Shown: positions 8,931 through 18,215, counted from the stretch's first letter. The stretch: 64,000 nt of DNA from Gluconobacter japonicus (GCF_002723975.1 NZ_BEWO01000015.1:1-64000), one strand, 5' to 3'. The notes: generated by a model not told the origin, from the sequence alone. Numbers and translations are program-made.

Positions 8931-11330
8931 TCAATAATGACCGCGGATTGTGAAGCTGAAGGTCCTGGGTTCGCCGAAAATCATACCATCGTAGAACCCG
9001 GCTTGCCGCACATAGGTCTTGTCCGTCAGATTGGTGATATTGCCAGCGACATCAAGCCATTTGGTGAGGCGGTATCGAGCCATCAGGTTAATGAGTGTGT
9101 AGCCACCAACGCGCAGGTTGGAATTATCATACTTCCCATTGCCGAGCGGACGGCCAGGATTGGTAGCCCATTCGGTGCTTGTCTGGCTGGAAATGCCGCC
9201 TCCTATGGTCAGGTGATGTAGAGCGCCCGGGAATGTATAACTTGTTGTCAGGCGCACGAGGTGGTGTGGATCCTGCCGGTAGCTCAGACCTTTTTCGTAC
9301 AGGTAACTGTAGCCGAAGAAGACATTCCAGCCCGGCAGAAGTTCGCCAGAGGCATCGAGATCAATACCTTCCGTTTTAACGCCATTGATGGACCTGTAAA
9401 TGGATTCACCCGTTGTAGTATTAGTGGCACCAGTTGCTTCCGCTACATTGCTCTGTCTGTTCAAATAAAAGGCAAGTGATGCATTCAAACGCTGTTTGAA
9501 GAAGGATCCCTTTAGACCTGTCTCATAACTTTTTCCCATTACGGGGTTGAGGGGCTGGTTGTTCGCATCGCGTAGATTGGATTGCGGCGTGTAGATATTG
9601 GTGTAGCTACCGTAAATGGACATGGTCTTGGTAAAATCATACACCATACCTGCATAAGGTGTCAGAACAGCGTTCTGACGTCCCGTACCGGTTGCGCCAG
9701 AATACTGATTCTGCACATTGTAGGTTCCGCTATATGCCTCGTAGGTACTGACACGACCACCAAGGATCAGAGAAAGGCCCTTGGCAAGAATAAAGCGCCC
9801 GGATGCGTAGGCACCGTAATTGCGTGTAACATCGACTTCGCGTGCCTTTGTTCTGTGCGTAGTAAAATTCGGGTATGAACCATCCCAGGTCTGCCAATTG
9901 GCGATAGGGAGGCCCGCCGCACGATATTGACATCCGGAGTACGGCGTAACACCTGCGATGCTACAGTTTCCAAGCGCTTTACTAAATGTGTATTGTGTTA
10001 GTTCATCATTATAGCCGTTAAAGCCGAAGATAATCTGATGCTCATGTCCAAGAAAATGCATTGGGCCTGAAATATGAACATCGGCATTGTCGCGCGCGTC
10101 AGCATATTCTGCATGAAGGGCATTGAGGTAGGCGCCTGTACCGTCCTGATTCCAGAAACCGGCATAGCCTCCGACATTTCTTGCAGCATTGTTGATTTTG
10201 GCGACGCCAAGATTGTTGTAGGAACTACCCTGCGTCCTCATGTAGCCGACCTTAAGGTGCCAGCCTGCAGAAAAGTCGTGATCGTAGTTGATGAAAGCCG
10301 TGTACTGGTCTCGGGTGGCCTGGCTCCAGTCCGTCGCTGGGTTAGTGCTGCGGGACAGGTGCGTTCTGGTGCCATCTGCATACCAGATGGGAACATTGGT
10401 GCCCCATGAGGCTCCGTCATTACGGGTTCGTTCATATTGAAAACCGAAATTCAGCGTATCTCGCGCAGAAAGGTCCGCAGCGAAATTGGCAAGTGCCCCT
10501 AGACGGTTGACGTGTTCACGGACGCGGAATGTGTCTGTGTCATCCCATGTGAAAACATATCGACTACGGATCGTGCCGGAATGGTTCAAAGGAGTATTGA
10601 TATCCGCCATGACGCGGTGTTCATTCCAGTTTCCTAACCGAAGCAAGCCATTGGCTGAAAACTCTTTGGTTGGAGCCTTCCGCTGGAGATAGATGGTTGC
10701 GGACGGATCACCTGTCCCACCCAGAAGACCATTGGCACCACGAACGATCTGCACATTCTCATACAGATCCATATTCATGGACGAACCAACACCCCCAAAA
10801 CTGGTAGTGGCATCAATCTGCATGCCATCAATCTTGTAGTTGGTGATGTTGAAACCACGGGCACGATAGGTCGTGCGGCCGGCGTTATCGTTGGCGTAAG
10901 ACGTGACACCGGGTGTTGTGTTGAGAACGTCATCCAGGCTGTTGATCTGCTGGTCGTCCATGACCTGGCGGGTCATGACGGTCACGGTCTGGGGGGTCTC
11001 ACGCAGACTGAGGGGTAACCCGGTGGAGGCACTGGTTGAAGGCGCAGTATAACTTCCTCGTTCCCATTTCTGGGAATGGACGATGATGTTTTCGGCTGTA
11101 GGGGAGGCTTTTTCTTGCTCTGCTGACGTGGCCGTAACTTGGTCTTTTCGCGAGTGCGGTTTCAGCGTTGCTTTTTTTATTTTGGTATCGACACGTTTTT
11201 CGGTTTTTTCACGACTCAAAGATTGATCTTGCGTGTCCCCAGCGTGTGCAGAGGCAGGAACAACTGTTGCTAGAAATGTGGAAGCCAAGAGAGTGGTTAT
11301 GGCGCAACGCGTTACAGGGCGTAGATTCAC
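8931..11330 (-). CDS. TonB-dependent siderophore receptor
   Basis: About 799 aa from GTG 11330. A signal peptide (LRPVTRCAITTLLASTFLATV, ending PASAHA) is followed by a linker and the plug domain (LPLSLRETPQTVTVMTR, DDQQINSLDDVLNTTPGV), then the barrel, which ends in a C-terminal aromatic (FSFTIRGHY) as expected for BamA-dependent insertion. It belongs to the FhuE/FoxA/FpvA-like group for ferric siderophores. A longer frame to 11417 would place the Fur operator inside coding sequence and spoil the signal peptide; GTG 11330 has GGAATT about 7 nt upstream. The gene stands alone and the ligand cannot be inferred. An N-terminal signalling domain of the FpvA type is not seen. Confidence 0.9.
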   Translation of the reverse strand: MNLRPVTRCAITTLLASTFLATVVPASAHAGDTQDQSLSREKTEKRVDTKIKKATLKPHSRKDQVTATSAEQEKASPTAENIIVHSQKWERGSYTAPSTSASTGLPLSLRETPQTVTVMTRQVMDDQQINSLDDVLNTTPGVTSYANDNAGRTTYRARGFNITNYKIDGMQIDATTSFGGVGSSMNMDLYENVQIVRGANGLLGGTGDPSATIYLQRKAPTKEFSANGLLRLGNWNEHRVMADINTPLNHSGTIRSRYVFTWDDTDTFRVREHVNRLGALANFAADLSARDTLNFGFQYERTRNDGASWGTNVPIWYADGTRTHLSRSTNPATDWSQATRDQYTAFINYDHDFSAGWHLKVGYMRTQGSSYNNLGVAKINNAARNVGGYAGFWNQDGTGAYLNALHAEYADARDNADVHISGPMHFLGHEHQIIFGFNGYNDELTQYTFSKALGNCSIAGVTPYSGCQYRAAGLPIANWQTWDGSYPNFTTHRTKAREVDVTRNYGAYASGRFILAKGLSLILGGRVSTYEAYSGTYNVQNQYSGATGTGRQNAVLTPYAGMVYDFTKTMSIYGSYTNIYTPQSNLRDANNQPLNPVMGKSYETGLKGSFFKQRLNASLAFYLNRQSNVAEATGATNTTTGESIYRSINGVKTEGIDLDASGELLPGWNVFFGYSYLYEKGLSYRQDPHHLVRLTTSYTFPGALHHLTIGGGISSQTSTEWATNPGRPLGNGKYDNSNLRVGGYTLINLMARYRLTKWLDVAGNITNLTDKTYVRQAGFYDGMIFGEPRTFSFTIRGHY

Positions 11331-11355
11331 GTCAGCAATTCCAATTGCATGTTTC

Positions 11356-11376
11356 AAATGATAATCATTATCATTT
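11356..11376. promoter_or_regulatory. Fur box upstream of the siderophore receptor
   Basis: A 21-bp near-perfect palindrome centred on C11366, consisting of GATAAT-type hexamers (ATGATAAT then CATTATCAT), matches the classical Fur operator. It lies 26 bp upstream of the chosen GTG start of the receptor gene, so iron repression is likely. Confidence 0.9.
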
Positions 11377-11828
11377 ATGCGAATAACTGATATCGAATGA
11401 GATGAAAAGAAACACAAAAATTACAAAAGATTTCCAAATTTGGTATGGGCGGCCTTTGGGAGAAAGGTTGAGGGGCGGATTTTTCCGTTTGAGAAGTAGG
11501 TGAAGGGGATCCGCCATGTTTTCTTTGTGGTTCACCGAATGCAGCGTGCTCAGTGGTCATAACAGCCGGGTGAAAAGGGAGGTTTTGGCGTATACCGACA
11601 ACAAATAGTCACTCGGTATTGTCAATGCTTTTGGTGTAACCAGAACACTGATCTTCACCGAACCAGCAACAGCTCGACTGGGTTACGCAGAGAACGTTGC
11701 TGTGGGTATTTCATCATCTGGAACTTAGTGGCCTCATTGTAAGCCATGAGAGTGGCGAGGCGCTTGAGGCTCAGGCCCCATTGATTTGATTGTGCAATTT
11801 TGATTCAGGCTCTGCAAGGAGACTGAAG
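11377..11828. other. Intergenic region with no recognised gene
   Basis: About 450 bp lie between the Fur box and the transposase relic. Short frames here (for example 11375-11560 on minus) have no recognisable content. The region probably holds the receptor promoter and the left flank of the old insertion. Terminal inverted repeats of the element could not be assigned with confidence. Confidence 0.4.
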
Positions 11829-12476
11829 ATGAGCGACTTGTATTGACTGACGGATGAACAGATAAAGTGTTTGCGACCGTTCTTTCCGGAGAGTCGCAGC
11901 AAATCGCGCGTTGATGACAGCCGTGTGTTGAACGTCATCATTTTTCTGAACGGCAATGGCCTGCGTTGGTGTGATACACCTCGGGAATACGATCCGCACA
12001 GGACGTTCTACAACCGTTGGAAGCATTGAGGCGACGTAGGTATTTTCATGCGGATGATGGATGGTCTGTCTGCTGCGAAGACCGAGCCTCGGACCATCAC
12101 GATTGATGCGACCTCTCTCAAGGCACACCGCACGGCTTCCAGCCTGCGGTTAAAAAAGGGGATCCAGGCCGCCTGCCAATCACCGATCAGAACGGACGAT
12201 CGCTAAGCTTTTTCATGACTGCGGGACAGATCGTGATTATCCCGGTGCCGCTGCCCTGCTGGACAGTTTGACCATGGCACAATGGCTTCTGGTTGGTTCA
12301 GGGATGCCTTAGAGGAAAGAGGGATCAGGCCTTGCATTTCAGGGCGGCGATCCCGCGGACAGCCGGTCAAATATAACAAGATAAAATACAAACGGCGCAA
12401 CCGCATCGAAATCATGTTCGGTCGCCTCAATTTTTCCAACACGGCGAAGGCTGTGAATGAAAGGCTCTCTGAATGA
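11829..12476 (+). pseudogene. Degenerate IS5-family transposase
   Basis: Read across stops and frame changes, the sequence gives a transposase of the IS5 type common in acetic acid bacteria. It starts at ATG 11829 (MSDLY, then stop, then LTDEQIKCLRPFFPESR) and continues with NGLRWCDTPREYDPHRTFYN, TITIDATSLKAHRTASSL and, in another frame from about 12282, PCISGRRSRGQPVKYNK and NRIEIMFGRL. Two in-frame TGA codons (about 11844 and 12026) sit where the family normally has Trp, consistent with TGG to TGA decay. The C-terminal end after FGRL (normally the DWRRVATRYDR region) is missing. The element is certainly non-functional. Confidence 0.85.
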
Positions 12477-12837
12477 AGGCGGCTGTGTCGCCAGTTCGTT
12501 TGAATGGCCCCGCAAGAATTGTAGGAGTTCCATCAATGGTCGCTTGTCGTTCTTCACACCAGTAATCAGTTCAAGTACCTGGCATTTGATGCGCATGAAC
12601 ACCACGGTCCAGTGATGCCATCCTTAGCGCGCGCCAGGGCAGCGGATTTATTACCGGGATGGAGTGTTTCGAGAAGGTGTTTACGCAGGATGCGAATATC
12701 CGACGGAATACGGATTTTCGGCTACCAACCGGAGCTTTAGCGGGGCACATAGTCGTGTCTTCCCATGTGTCACGACTATGTGCCACAAGCCGAAAAGCCT
12801 GCAAAAAATTGTTTGGAAAATAAATAATTTAAAGTCA
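12477..12837. other. Debris between IS relic and tRNA-Glu
   Basis: No intact gene is seen. Minus-strand frames at 12339-12605 and 12571-12804 have a partly protein-like composition (for example FMRIKCQVLELITGVKNDKR) but match no family I recognise. Position next to the 3' end of a tRNA suggests leftovers of an integrated element, but no attachment-site duplication was found. Confidence 0.35.
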
Positions 12838-12913
12838 TGGCGTCCCATAGGGGATTCGAACCCCTGTTGCCGCCGTGAGAGGGCGGTGTCCTAGGCCTCT
12901 AGACGAATGGGAC
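12838..12913 (-). tRNA. tRNA-Glu (anticodon CUC)
   Basis: On the minus strand a full cloverleaf reads from 12913 to an encoded CCA at 12838-12840. The acceptor arms GTCCCAT and ATGGGAC pair, the anticodon stem CCGCC/GGCGG encloses the loop CTCTCAC with anticodon CTC, and the T arm has GTTCGAATC. The G discriminator and CTAGAGGCC-type D loop are typical of tRNA-Glu. Confidence 0.96.
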
Positions 12914-12918
12914 TAGGG

Positions 12919-12945
12919 CGAGGGGGTTAATAGAAGACCCCCTCG
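12919..12945 (-). terminator. Hairpin after the his operon
   Basis: A 9-bp perfect stem (CGAGGGGGT at 12919-12927, ACCCCCTCG at 12937-12945) lies between the end of the HIT gene (12964) and the start of tRNA-Glu (12913). It lacks a T run but is well placed to end the his transcript. Confidence 0.5.
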
Positions 12946-12963
12946 GGCTTGGCAAGCGTTATT

Positions 12964-13329
12964 TCAGGATTTTTTGGAGAGTAGCGGGCCGAGCGTTGTG
13001 CCGCCGAAAAGATGGACGTGGAAGTGCGGGACTTCCTGCCCGGAATTGGCGCCGGAATTGCTGATGAGACGGAAGCCTTCTTTCGTCAGGCCTTCATCTT
13101 CTGCGACCTTCGCGACCGCACGCCAGAAGCCGGTGATTTCATCAGCAGGCGCAGTAGCGCTGAAATCTGCGATGGAAACATACGGTCCTTTAGGGATGAC
13201 CAATACATGGATTGGTGCCTGCGGTGCGATGTCGTGAAAGGCCAGCGCGTAGTCGTCTTCGTACACCGTGCGGGACGGGATTTCCTTGCGAAGAATACGG
13301 GCGAAAATATTGCTGTGATCGTAGGTCAT
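12964..13329 (-). CDS. HIT-family (HinT-like) nucleotide hydrolase
   Basis: 121 aa from ATG 13329, which has AAGGGAGC about 6 nt upstream; a longer frame to 13383 would overlap hisE by 40 bp. The histidine triad is intact in HFHVHLFGG, and the fold-defining FHDIAPQAPIHVLVIPK is present. HinT-type proteins hydrolyse purine nucleoside phosphoramidates and acyl-adenylates. It lies 13 bp after hisE, an arrangement seen in other alphaproteobacteria, and closes the his operon. The full-length short form has no extra domain. Confidence 0.92.
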   Translation of the reverse strand: MTYDHSNIFARILRKEIPSRTVYEDDYALAFHDIAPQAPIHVLVIPKGPYVSIADFSATAPADEITGFWRAVAKVAEDEGLTKEGFRLISNSGANSGQEVPHFHVHLFGGTTLGPLLSKKS

Positions 13330-13342
13330 GCCAGTGCTCCCT

Positions 13343-13717
13343 TCAGCCGATTTTTTCTTTGGGACGGGCGGCTTTTTCGGCAATTCCGCTGGTGCCTTCG
13401 CGACGCTTCAATTCCGCCCAGACGTCTTCCGGGGAAACGCCTGCGTCTACCCACATGACGATCAGATGGTACAGAACGTCAGCACTTTCTCCGATAAGTT
13501 CCTTGCGGTTGCCATTGACGGCTTCAATCAGGCACTCAACGGCCTCTTCGCCAAATTTCTGGGCAATCTTGTTTCTTCCTCGCGCCATCAGACGTGCGGA
13601 ATGGCTTAACGTCGGGTCCGTACCACGGCGGGACTGAACGGTTTCGAACAGGCGTTCCAGCACATGTTCTCTTGCCGGTGTTGCTTTACGCTCTTCCGGT
13701 TTTGCTGCCTTTGCCAT
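13343..13717 (-). CDS. hisE: HisE, phosphoribosyl-ATP pyrophosphatase
   Basis: 124 aa from ATG 13717, with GGAG about 9 nt upstream. This MazG-fold enzyme removes pyrophosphate from phosphoribosyl-ATP, the second step of histidine synthesis. Conserved parts are [13 protein letters not shown] and [14 protein letters not shown], which supply the metal-binding acids. It is a separate protein, not fused to HisI. It follows hisF by 4 bp. The C-terminus carries a short Lys/Ala-rich tail. Confidence 0.94.
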   Translation of the reverse strand: MAKAAKPEERKATPAREHVLERLFETVQSRRGTDPTLSHSARLMARGRNKIAQKFGEEAVECLIEAVNGNRKELIGESADVLYHLIVMWVDAGVSPEDVWAELKRREGTSGIAEKAARPKEKIG

Positions 13718-13721
13718 TGCC

Positions 13722-14483
13722 TTATTCTCCAAGTCTGACCGGAAGGCCGGCCTCATTCAGTGCCTGTTTGACGTCCCCAACGCGGAACTGTCCAAAATGG
13801 AAAACGCTGGCAGCCAGCAGACCGCTTGCGCCAACCTGTGCGCCTTCAACAAAGTGATGGAGTTCGCCAACGCCGCCTGATGCAACAACAGGGATGGTCA
13901 CTGTACCACAGACCGCTTTGAGCAGATCCAGATCGAAACCGGACTTCGTACCGTCACGGTCCATGCTGGTAAGCAGGATTTCGCCCGCACCCAGATCCTG
14001 CATTTTCTTGGCCCATTCCACCGCATCCAGTCCGGTAGGTTCGCGGCCGCCCTTGGCATAGACTTCCCAGCCGCCGCGACCATTCGAGCGCGCGTCAATG
14101 GCGACGACTACGCATTGGCTACCAAAGCGCTGCGAGGCCTCGCGGATCAGTTCCGGACGCGTAATCGCCGCAGAATTTACGGCGCATTTGTCAGCACCAG
14201 CCAAAAGCAGGCGCCGCATGTCTTCACAGGTGCGAACGCCCCCGCCCACCGTCAAAGGAAGGCAGATGGCTTCAGCCGTCCGGCGAACGACATCGAGAAT
14301 GGTATCTCGGTTCTCGACGCTGGCCGTGATGTCCAGAAACGTCAGCTCGTCGGCACCAGCGGCGTCATAGAGTTTTGCCTGTTCAACCGGATCGCCTGCA
14401 TCACGAAGGGATACGAAGTTTACCCCTTTGACGACGCGGCCGTCCTTGACGTCCAGGCAGGGAATGACGCGGAGTTTCAGCAT
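13722..14483 (-). CDS. hisF: HisF, imidazole glycerol phosphate synthase cyclase subunit
   Basis: 253 aa, the normal length for this TIM barrel. It cyclises PRFAR with ammonia supplied by HisH. The catalytic Asp near the N-terminus is in [16 protein letters not shown], and the second is in [15 protein letters not shown]. The phosphate-binding ends VGGGVR and VVASGGVG are present. Its start overlaps the end of the GNAT-hisA fusion gene by 7 bp, so the two are translationally coupled. Confidence 0.97.
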   Translation of the reverse strand: MLKLRVIPCLDVKDGRVVKGVNFVSLRDAGDPVEQAKLYDAAGADELTFLDITASVENRDTILDVVRRTAEAICLPLTVGGGVRTCEDMRRLLLAGADKCAVNSAAITRPELIREASQRFGSQCVVVAIDARSNGRGGWEVYAKGGREPTGLDAVEWAKKMQDLGAGEILLTSMDRDGTKSGFDLDLLKAVCGTVTIPVVASGGVGELHHFVEGAQVGASGLLAASVFHFGQFRVGDVKQALNEAGLPVRLGE

Positions 14484-15826
14484 GAACCGAGAACTTCCAA
14501 GGCGTCTTTAAGGGCAATGCGGCCATCATAAAGCGCACGGCCGACGATAGCCCCCGAAATGCCAGGAACCGTGCGAGCGATTTCACGCAAATCCTTCAGG
14601 TGATCCAGCGTGCCAACACCACCACTCGCAATCACGGGAATGGAGAGGCGGCGGGCCATATCGGCTGTCTGTTCCAGATCCAGACCGGCCAGCATGCCGT
14701 CACGCGTGATTTCCGTGAAAATGATGGCAGCAACGCCTGCGTCTTCCATGCGGAGAGCCAGATCATTGGCTTCAAGCTCGGACACTTCCGCCCAACCTTC
14801 CGTCGCGACACGGCCCTGACGGGCATCAATGCCGGCGACAATCTGTCCGGGGAATGCACGCGCTGCCTGGCGAACCAGTTCCGGGTCCTTGACGGCGACG
14901 GACCCGAGAATGATGCGAGACACGCCAGCTTCCAGCCAGCGTTCGATCGCAGCCATATCCCGGATGCCACCACCAAGCTGCACGGGTAGGCTCGTGGCTT
15001 TCACGATGGATTCAATAGCGGGAATATTCGTGGATTTTCCAGCGAAAGCACCGTTCAGATCCACAACGTGAACGTGACGACAGCCCGCTTCTTCAAACAG
15101 GCGTGCCTGTGCGGCCGGATCATCAGAATAATGCGTGGCATCTTCCATCTCGCCACGACGCAGACGGACGCAGGCGCCGTCTTTTAGATCAATGGCGGGA
15201 TAAAGCGTCAGGCCGTGTGTGGCTTTTGCGGGCGCTTCGGACGGTGCAGGTGCGCCGCCGGCGTCTGGCGCGGCAATGCTGGACTGCCAGCGCGCAGCTT
15301 CATGTTCACCGGCGAGAAGTTTGGAGAAGAAAAGTCCGCGCACCGTCTGGCCTCCGATCCGTGCATAATAGGGGTGGGTTCCCCAGTGCTCGAAGTCGAG
15401 CGACCGGAACAGCCCGATAGCAGCGTCATGCGTCTCACGCACGTCGCAGTTAATAACCTTGCAGCCCATGGCTTTTGCACCCTGGATCATGGCGTTGGCC
15501 AGCGCGCGACCAAGGCCGCGACCACGCGCGTAGGGAGCTACGAAAAATCCTGTCAGATTGACGGTGGCGGCATGGGCTTCATAACTGGAGGGTGGTCGAG
15601 CCAACTGGCCCGCGCCACAGATCATGCCCTTGTCACGAACAACATAAAGACTGCGTTCCGGAACGAGGAGCATGCCTTCGAAGTAGCGTTCCAGTGCCTG
15701 AGAGCCGGGTGGTTGCAGCCACCCAAAGCCACCGCCATCGAGAATAGCTGCCGTTACGGCTTCACACAGGGCTTCCATATCATCAGGCGACAGGGACGAG
15801 ACAACGCGTTCACAAACGATGGTCAT
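14477..15826 (-). CDS. hisA: GNAT acetyltransferase-HisA fusion
   Basis: 449 aa from ATG 15826 (GGTGGA just upstream); GTG 15835 would add three residues. Residues 1 to about 175 form a GNAT N-acetyltransferase with the acetyl-CoA loop in [16 protein letters not shown] and the later [21 protein letters not shown] Pro/Ala-rich linker (about 178-205) leads to HisA, the ProFAR isomerase, a TIM barrel starting [18 protein letters not shown], with [19 protein letters not shown] and ASGGVG. HisA alone is about 240 aa, so the front half is extra. No start codon or ribosome binding site was seen at the linker, so the two halves are probably always joined. The GNAT substrate is unknown. The gene sits between hisH (2 bp overlap or abutting) and hisF, so the HisA half has its usual role. 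Confidence 0.93.
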   Translation of the reverse strand: MTIVCERVVSSLSPDDMEALCEAVTAAILDGGGFGWLQPPGSQALERYFEGMLLVPERSLYVVRDKGMICGAGQLARPPSSYEAHAATVNLTGFFVAPYARGRGLGRALANAMIQGAKAMGCKVINCDVRETHDAAIGLFRSLDFEHWGTHPYYARIGGQTVRGLFFSKLLAGEHEAARWQSSIAAPDAGGAPAPSEAPAKATHGLTLYPAIDLKDGACVRLRRGEMEDATHYSDDPAAQARLFEEAGCRHVHVVDLNGAFAGKSTNIPAIESIVKATSLPVQLGGGIRDMAAIERWLEAGVSRIILGSVAVKDPELVRQAARAFPGQIVAGIDARQGRVATEGWAEVSELEANDLALRMEDAGVAAIIFTEITRDGMLAGLDLEQTADMARRLSIPVIASGGVGTLDHLKDLREIARTVPGISGAIVGRALYDGRIALKDALEVLGSC

Positions 15827-16461
15827 GATGTCCACCGCAGGAAGTTGCCCATGATGGTGAGGCCGACAGCCTGACTTTTTTCAACATGAAACTGCGTCCC
15901 ACAGCGGTTGCCGCGAGCGACGATAGCTGGGACCGAAGAACCATACTGTGCGGTTGCGACCAGTTCGTCAGGGTTGCCGTCATGTAGGGCAAAAGAATGG
16001 ACGAAATAGCCATGCACGCCGAGTTCCAGCCCTTCTGTCAGCAGATGCGCGCCGGGCGTGAAGTCCAGAGTGTTCCAGCCCATATGGGGCAGGCGCAGAC
16101 CGGCATCTGCGGCTTCGTCCATGCGGCGGATATTACCGGAAATCCAGCCCAGACCTTCGGTGCGACCATGCTCCAGACCATACGCGCTCATGAGTTGCAT
16201 GCCGACGCAGATGCCGAGAAAGGGTGTGCCGTTGGCGGTTGCTGTTTCCAGCGTATTGCGAAGGTCGGTGCCCAGTCCTTCGGCGCAATCCGCGAAAGCA
16301 CCCTGACCCGGAAGGATAAGACGATCGGCATTCAGGATCGCATCGGCATCGCGGGTGATGGTGACGTCGGCGTCGATGCCACGAAGGGTGGCGGCCTTGC
16401 GTGCGGCCTGAGCGGCCGAGGCAAGATTGCCACCATTATAGTCAATTACGACGACGCGCAT
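15823..16461 (-). CDS. hisH: HisH, glutamine amidotransferase subunit
   Basis: 212 aa, class I glutamine amidotransferase that feeds ammonia to HisF. The nucleophile Cys is in PFLGICVGMQLM, the oxyanion strand glycine in ILPGQGAF, and the catalytic His/Glu in QFHVEKSQ. The start at 16461 is MRVVVIDYNGGN, the standard N-terminus. It overlaps the end of the DUF2628 gene and the start of the hisA fusion. Confidence 0.97.
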   Translation of the reverse strand: MRVVVIDYNGGNLASAAQAARKAATLRGIDADVTITRDADAILNADRLILPGQGAFADCAEGLGTDLRNTLETATANGTPFLGICVGMQLMSAYGLEHGRTEGLGWISGNIRRMDEAADAGLRLPHMGWNTLDFTPGAHLLTEGLELGVHGYFVHSFALHDGNPDELVATAQYGSSVPAIVARGNRCGTQFHVEKSQAVGLTIMGNFLRWTS

Positions 16462-16838
16462 GGGAACTCCGGGGGTGAAACGGGAGAAGGCTGCCGATCC
16501 GCCCAGCGGAGCAGCGCGATATCCTTGCTGGGGGCAGCAATCGGCGCACCGATCTTGCGCCCGTTAAGACGCATTTCCCACAGACGGATATCGGACGTGA
16601 AAGCGGCCAGAGCGGCATGCAGGCTGACGATGAGAGCCATTTCCCATCGAGCAGTCACCAGAAGATGGAGCAGGATTGAAGCAGCCGCTGCCATCATGGC
16701 GGAAATCCAGGTGCCGTAAGTCAGGAGGCCCAGCCACCCGAAAAAAAGAACGCGCCACGAAAACCCGCCCTGCACCATGACGGGCAGGCCGAGCGGTCGG
16801 GATGAATTCGGGTCAACGCAAGGTGTGAATAGCTTCAC
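16446..16838 (-). CDS. DUF2628-like small membrane protein in the his operon
   Basis: 130 aa from GTG 16838, which overlaps the hisB stop (GTGA); the longer frame would lie within hisB. Two or three hydrophobic segments are visible (FSWRVLFFGWLGLLTYGTW, MMAAAASILLHLLV, and ALIVSLHAALAAF). Residues around LPVMVQGGFSWRVLFFGWLG resemble the start of DUF2628 proteins, which occur between hisB and hisH in many alphaproteobacteria. It ends in a Pro-rich cytoplasmic tail that overlaps hisH by 16 bp. Its role is unknown, and nothing ties it chemically to histidine synthesis. Confidence 0.75.
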   Translation of the reverse strand: MKLFTPCVDPNSSRPLGLPVMVQGGFSWRVLFFGWLGLLTYGTWISAMMAAAASILLHLLVTARWEMALIVSLHAALAAFTSDIRLWEMRLNGRKIGAPIAAPSKDIALLRWADRQPSPVSPPEFPCASS

Positions 16839-17431
16839 AGGACGCCCTTGGTGGACGGGATGGCCCCTGCCGCCCGCGGGTCCATCGAAACAGCGACGCG
16901 CAGGGCACGGGCTACGGCCTTGAAGCCGCTCTCCGCGATGTGGTGGGCATTGGTGCCAGCCTTGCATGTCAGGTGCAGGGCGATATGGGCGGACATGGCG
17001 AAAGCACGGAAGAACTCTTCGAACAGTTCCGTATCCATCGTGCCGATCTTTTCACGCGGGAACGTGACGTTCCAGGCCAGATAGGGGCGGCCGGAAATAT
17101 CCACTACGGCTTCACACAGGGCTTCATCGAGCGGAACCAGCGCATGACCGAAGCGCTCGATGCCACGCTTGTCACCAATGGCCTGACGGAACGCCTGACC
17201 GAAAACGATCCCCACGTCTTCAACCGTGTGATGCCCGTCGATATGCAGATCACCCTTGGCCACCAGCTCAAGATCAAAGCCGCCATGCTTGGCAAGCGCC
17301 GTCAGCATATGGTCGAAAAAGCCGATGCCGCTGTCCACGGTGGAGCGTCCCTGGCCGTCGAGAGACAGGGCCAGAGTGATGTCGGTTTCGCTTGTCGCGC
17401 GGTGCAGACGGGCGTGACGGGTTTCGGTCAT
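16835..17431 (-). CDS. hisB: HisB, imidazoleglycerol-phosphate dehydratase
   Basis: 198 aa, the monofunctional dehydratase without the phosphatase domain of E. coli HisB. Metal ligands are in FFDHMLTALAKHGG, DGHHTVEDVGI and LHLTCKAGTNAHHIAE. It is the first gene of the minus-strand set hisB, DUF2628, hisH, GNAT-hisA, hisF, hisE, HIT, all spaced tightly or overlapping. The promoter must lie between 17432 and about 17600, facing away from the divergent nitroreductase gene. Confidence 0.97.
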   Translation of the reverse strand: MTETRHARLHRATSETDITLALSLDGQGRSTVDSGIGFFDHMLTALAKHGGFDLELVAKGDLHIDGHHTVEDVGIVFGQAFRQAIGDKRGIERFGHALVPLDEALCEAVVDISGRPYLAWNVTFPREKIGTMDTELFEEFFRAFAMSAHIALHLTCKAGTNAHHIAESGFKAVARALRVAVSMDPRAAGAIPSTKGVL

Positions 17432-17607
17432 GGTGGTTCTGCTACACCAGCGTGAGGGTTATTTCCACGCTGTCCCTGAAATGAGTGATGGAAAAGAAGG
17501 CTCATAGAGTGCCGCAGAACAGGGTTTCTGTCACCTCTCTTCAAGAGTTTGGGCAAGACTCTGCAAGCCTCTTGGCGGATGCGGTCGATCGCGCCATATC
17601 TGAACCT

Positions 17608-18210
17608 ATGGCACATCATCATGCATCCCTCGAATTCCTTCTCTCCCGCGCCTCGACGGATAATCTCGTGGAGCCGCCCCCCAAGGGAGATCAGCTTCGC
17701 GATATCCTGTCCGCAGCGCTGCGAGCGCCGGATCATGGCCGTATGCGCCCTTGGCGTTACACGGTTATCAAAGGAAAGCACCGTGAGGCATTCGCTCAGG
17801 TGGTGCTTGAAGCCATGGACCGTCAGGAGCCGGATGCTCCTGCCGCCAAGAAGGCCAAGCGCCGGGACCGCTTTTCCAGCATGCCCATGATCATTGCTCT
17901 GGGCATGCATATTGAGCCGGACGGCAAGATCCCGGTCATCGAACAGGAAATGTCTGTGGCCGCCGGAGCCATGAATGTTCTGAACGCGCTTCATGCGGAA
18001 GGCTTTGGTGGCATCTGGGTGACGGGTGCTTTCTCGGAAGACCGTGCCCTGCTGGAAACGCTGGGTCTGAAGGAGCCTCATCGTCTGGCTGGCTTCCTCT
18101 TTGTAGGGACACCGGAAAAGCCAGTCGAGGGTCGCAAGCGGGCCGATGTTGATGACTACATGGCCATCTGGAAAGGTGAGCCGGTTACATTTGGCGCAGA
18201 CGCGGGCTGA
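17608..18210 (+). CDS. Nitroreductase-family flavoprotein (YdjA-like)
   Basis: About 200 aa from ATG 17608, which matches the family start (LEFLLSRASTDNLVEPPP). Longer frames from 17485 are open but would add a non-conserved leader, so the start is uncertain. FMN-binding features are the Arg/Ser of LSRAS, ALRAPDHGRMRPWRYTVI and GFGGIWVTGAF. Members of this YdjA-like subgroup reduce nitro compounds or quinones with NAD(P)H; the natural substrate here is unknown. It ends 5 bp before ubiM and is likely co-transcribed. Confidence 0.85.
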   Translation: MAHHHASLEFLLSRASTDNLVEPPPKGDQLRDILSAALRAPDHGRMRPWRYTVIKGKHREAFAQVVLEAMDRQEPDAPAAKKAKRRDRFSSMPMIIALGMHIEPDGKIPVIEQEMSVAAGAMNVLNALHAEGFGGIWVTGAFSEDRALLETLGLKEPHRLAGFLFVGTPEKPVEGRKRADVDDYMAIWKGEPVTFGADAG

Positions 18211-18215
18211 AACGC

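Noticed and set aside
14600-14989. Plus-strand frames inside the his operon (also 15215-15874 and 15997-16719)
   Set aside because: Mirror frames of GC-rich coding sequence on the other strand; no domains.
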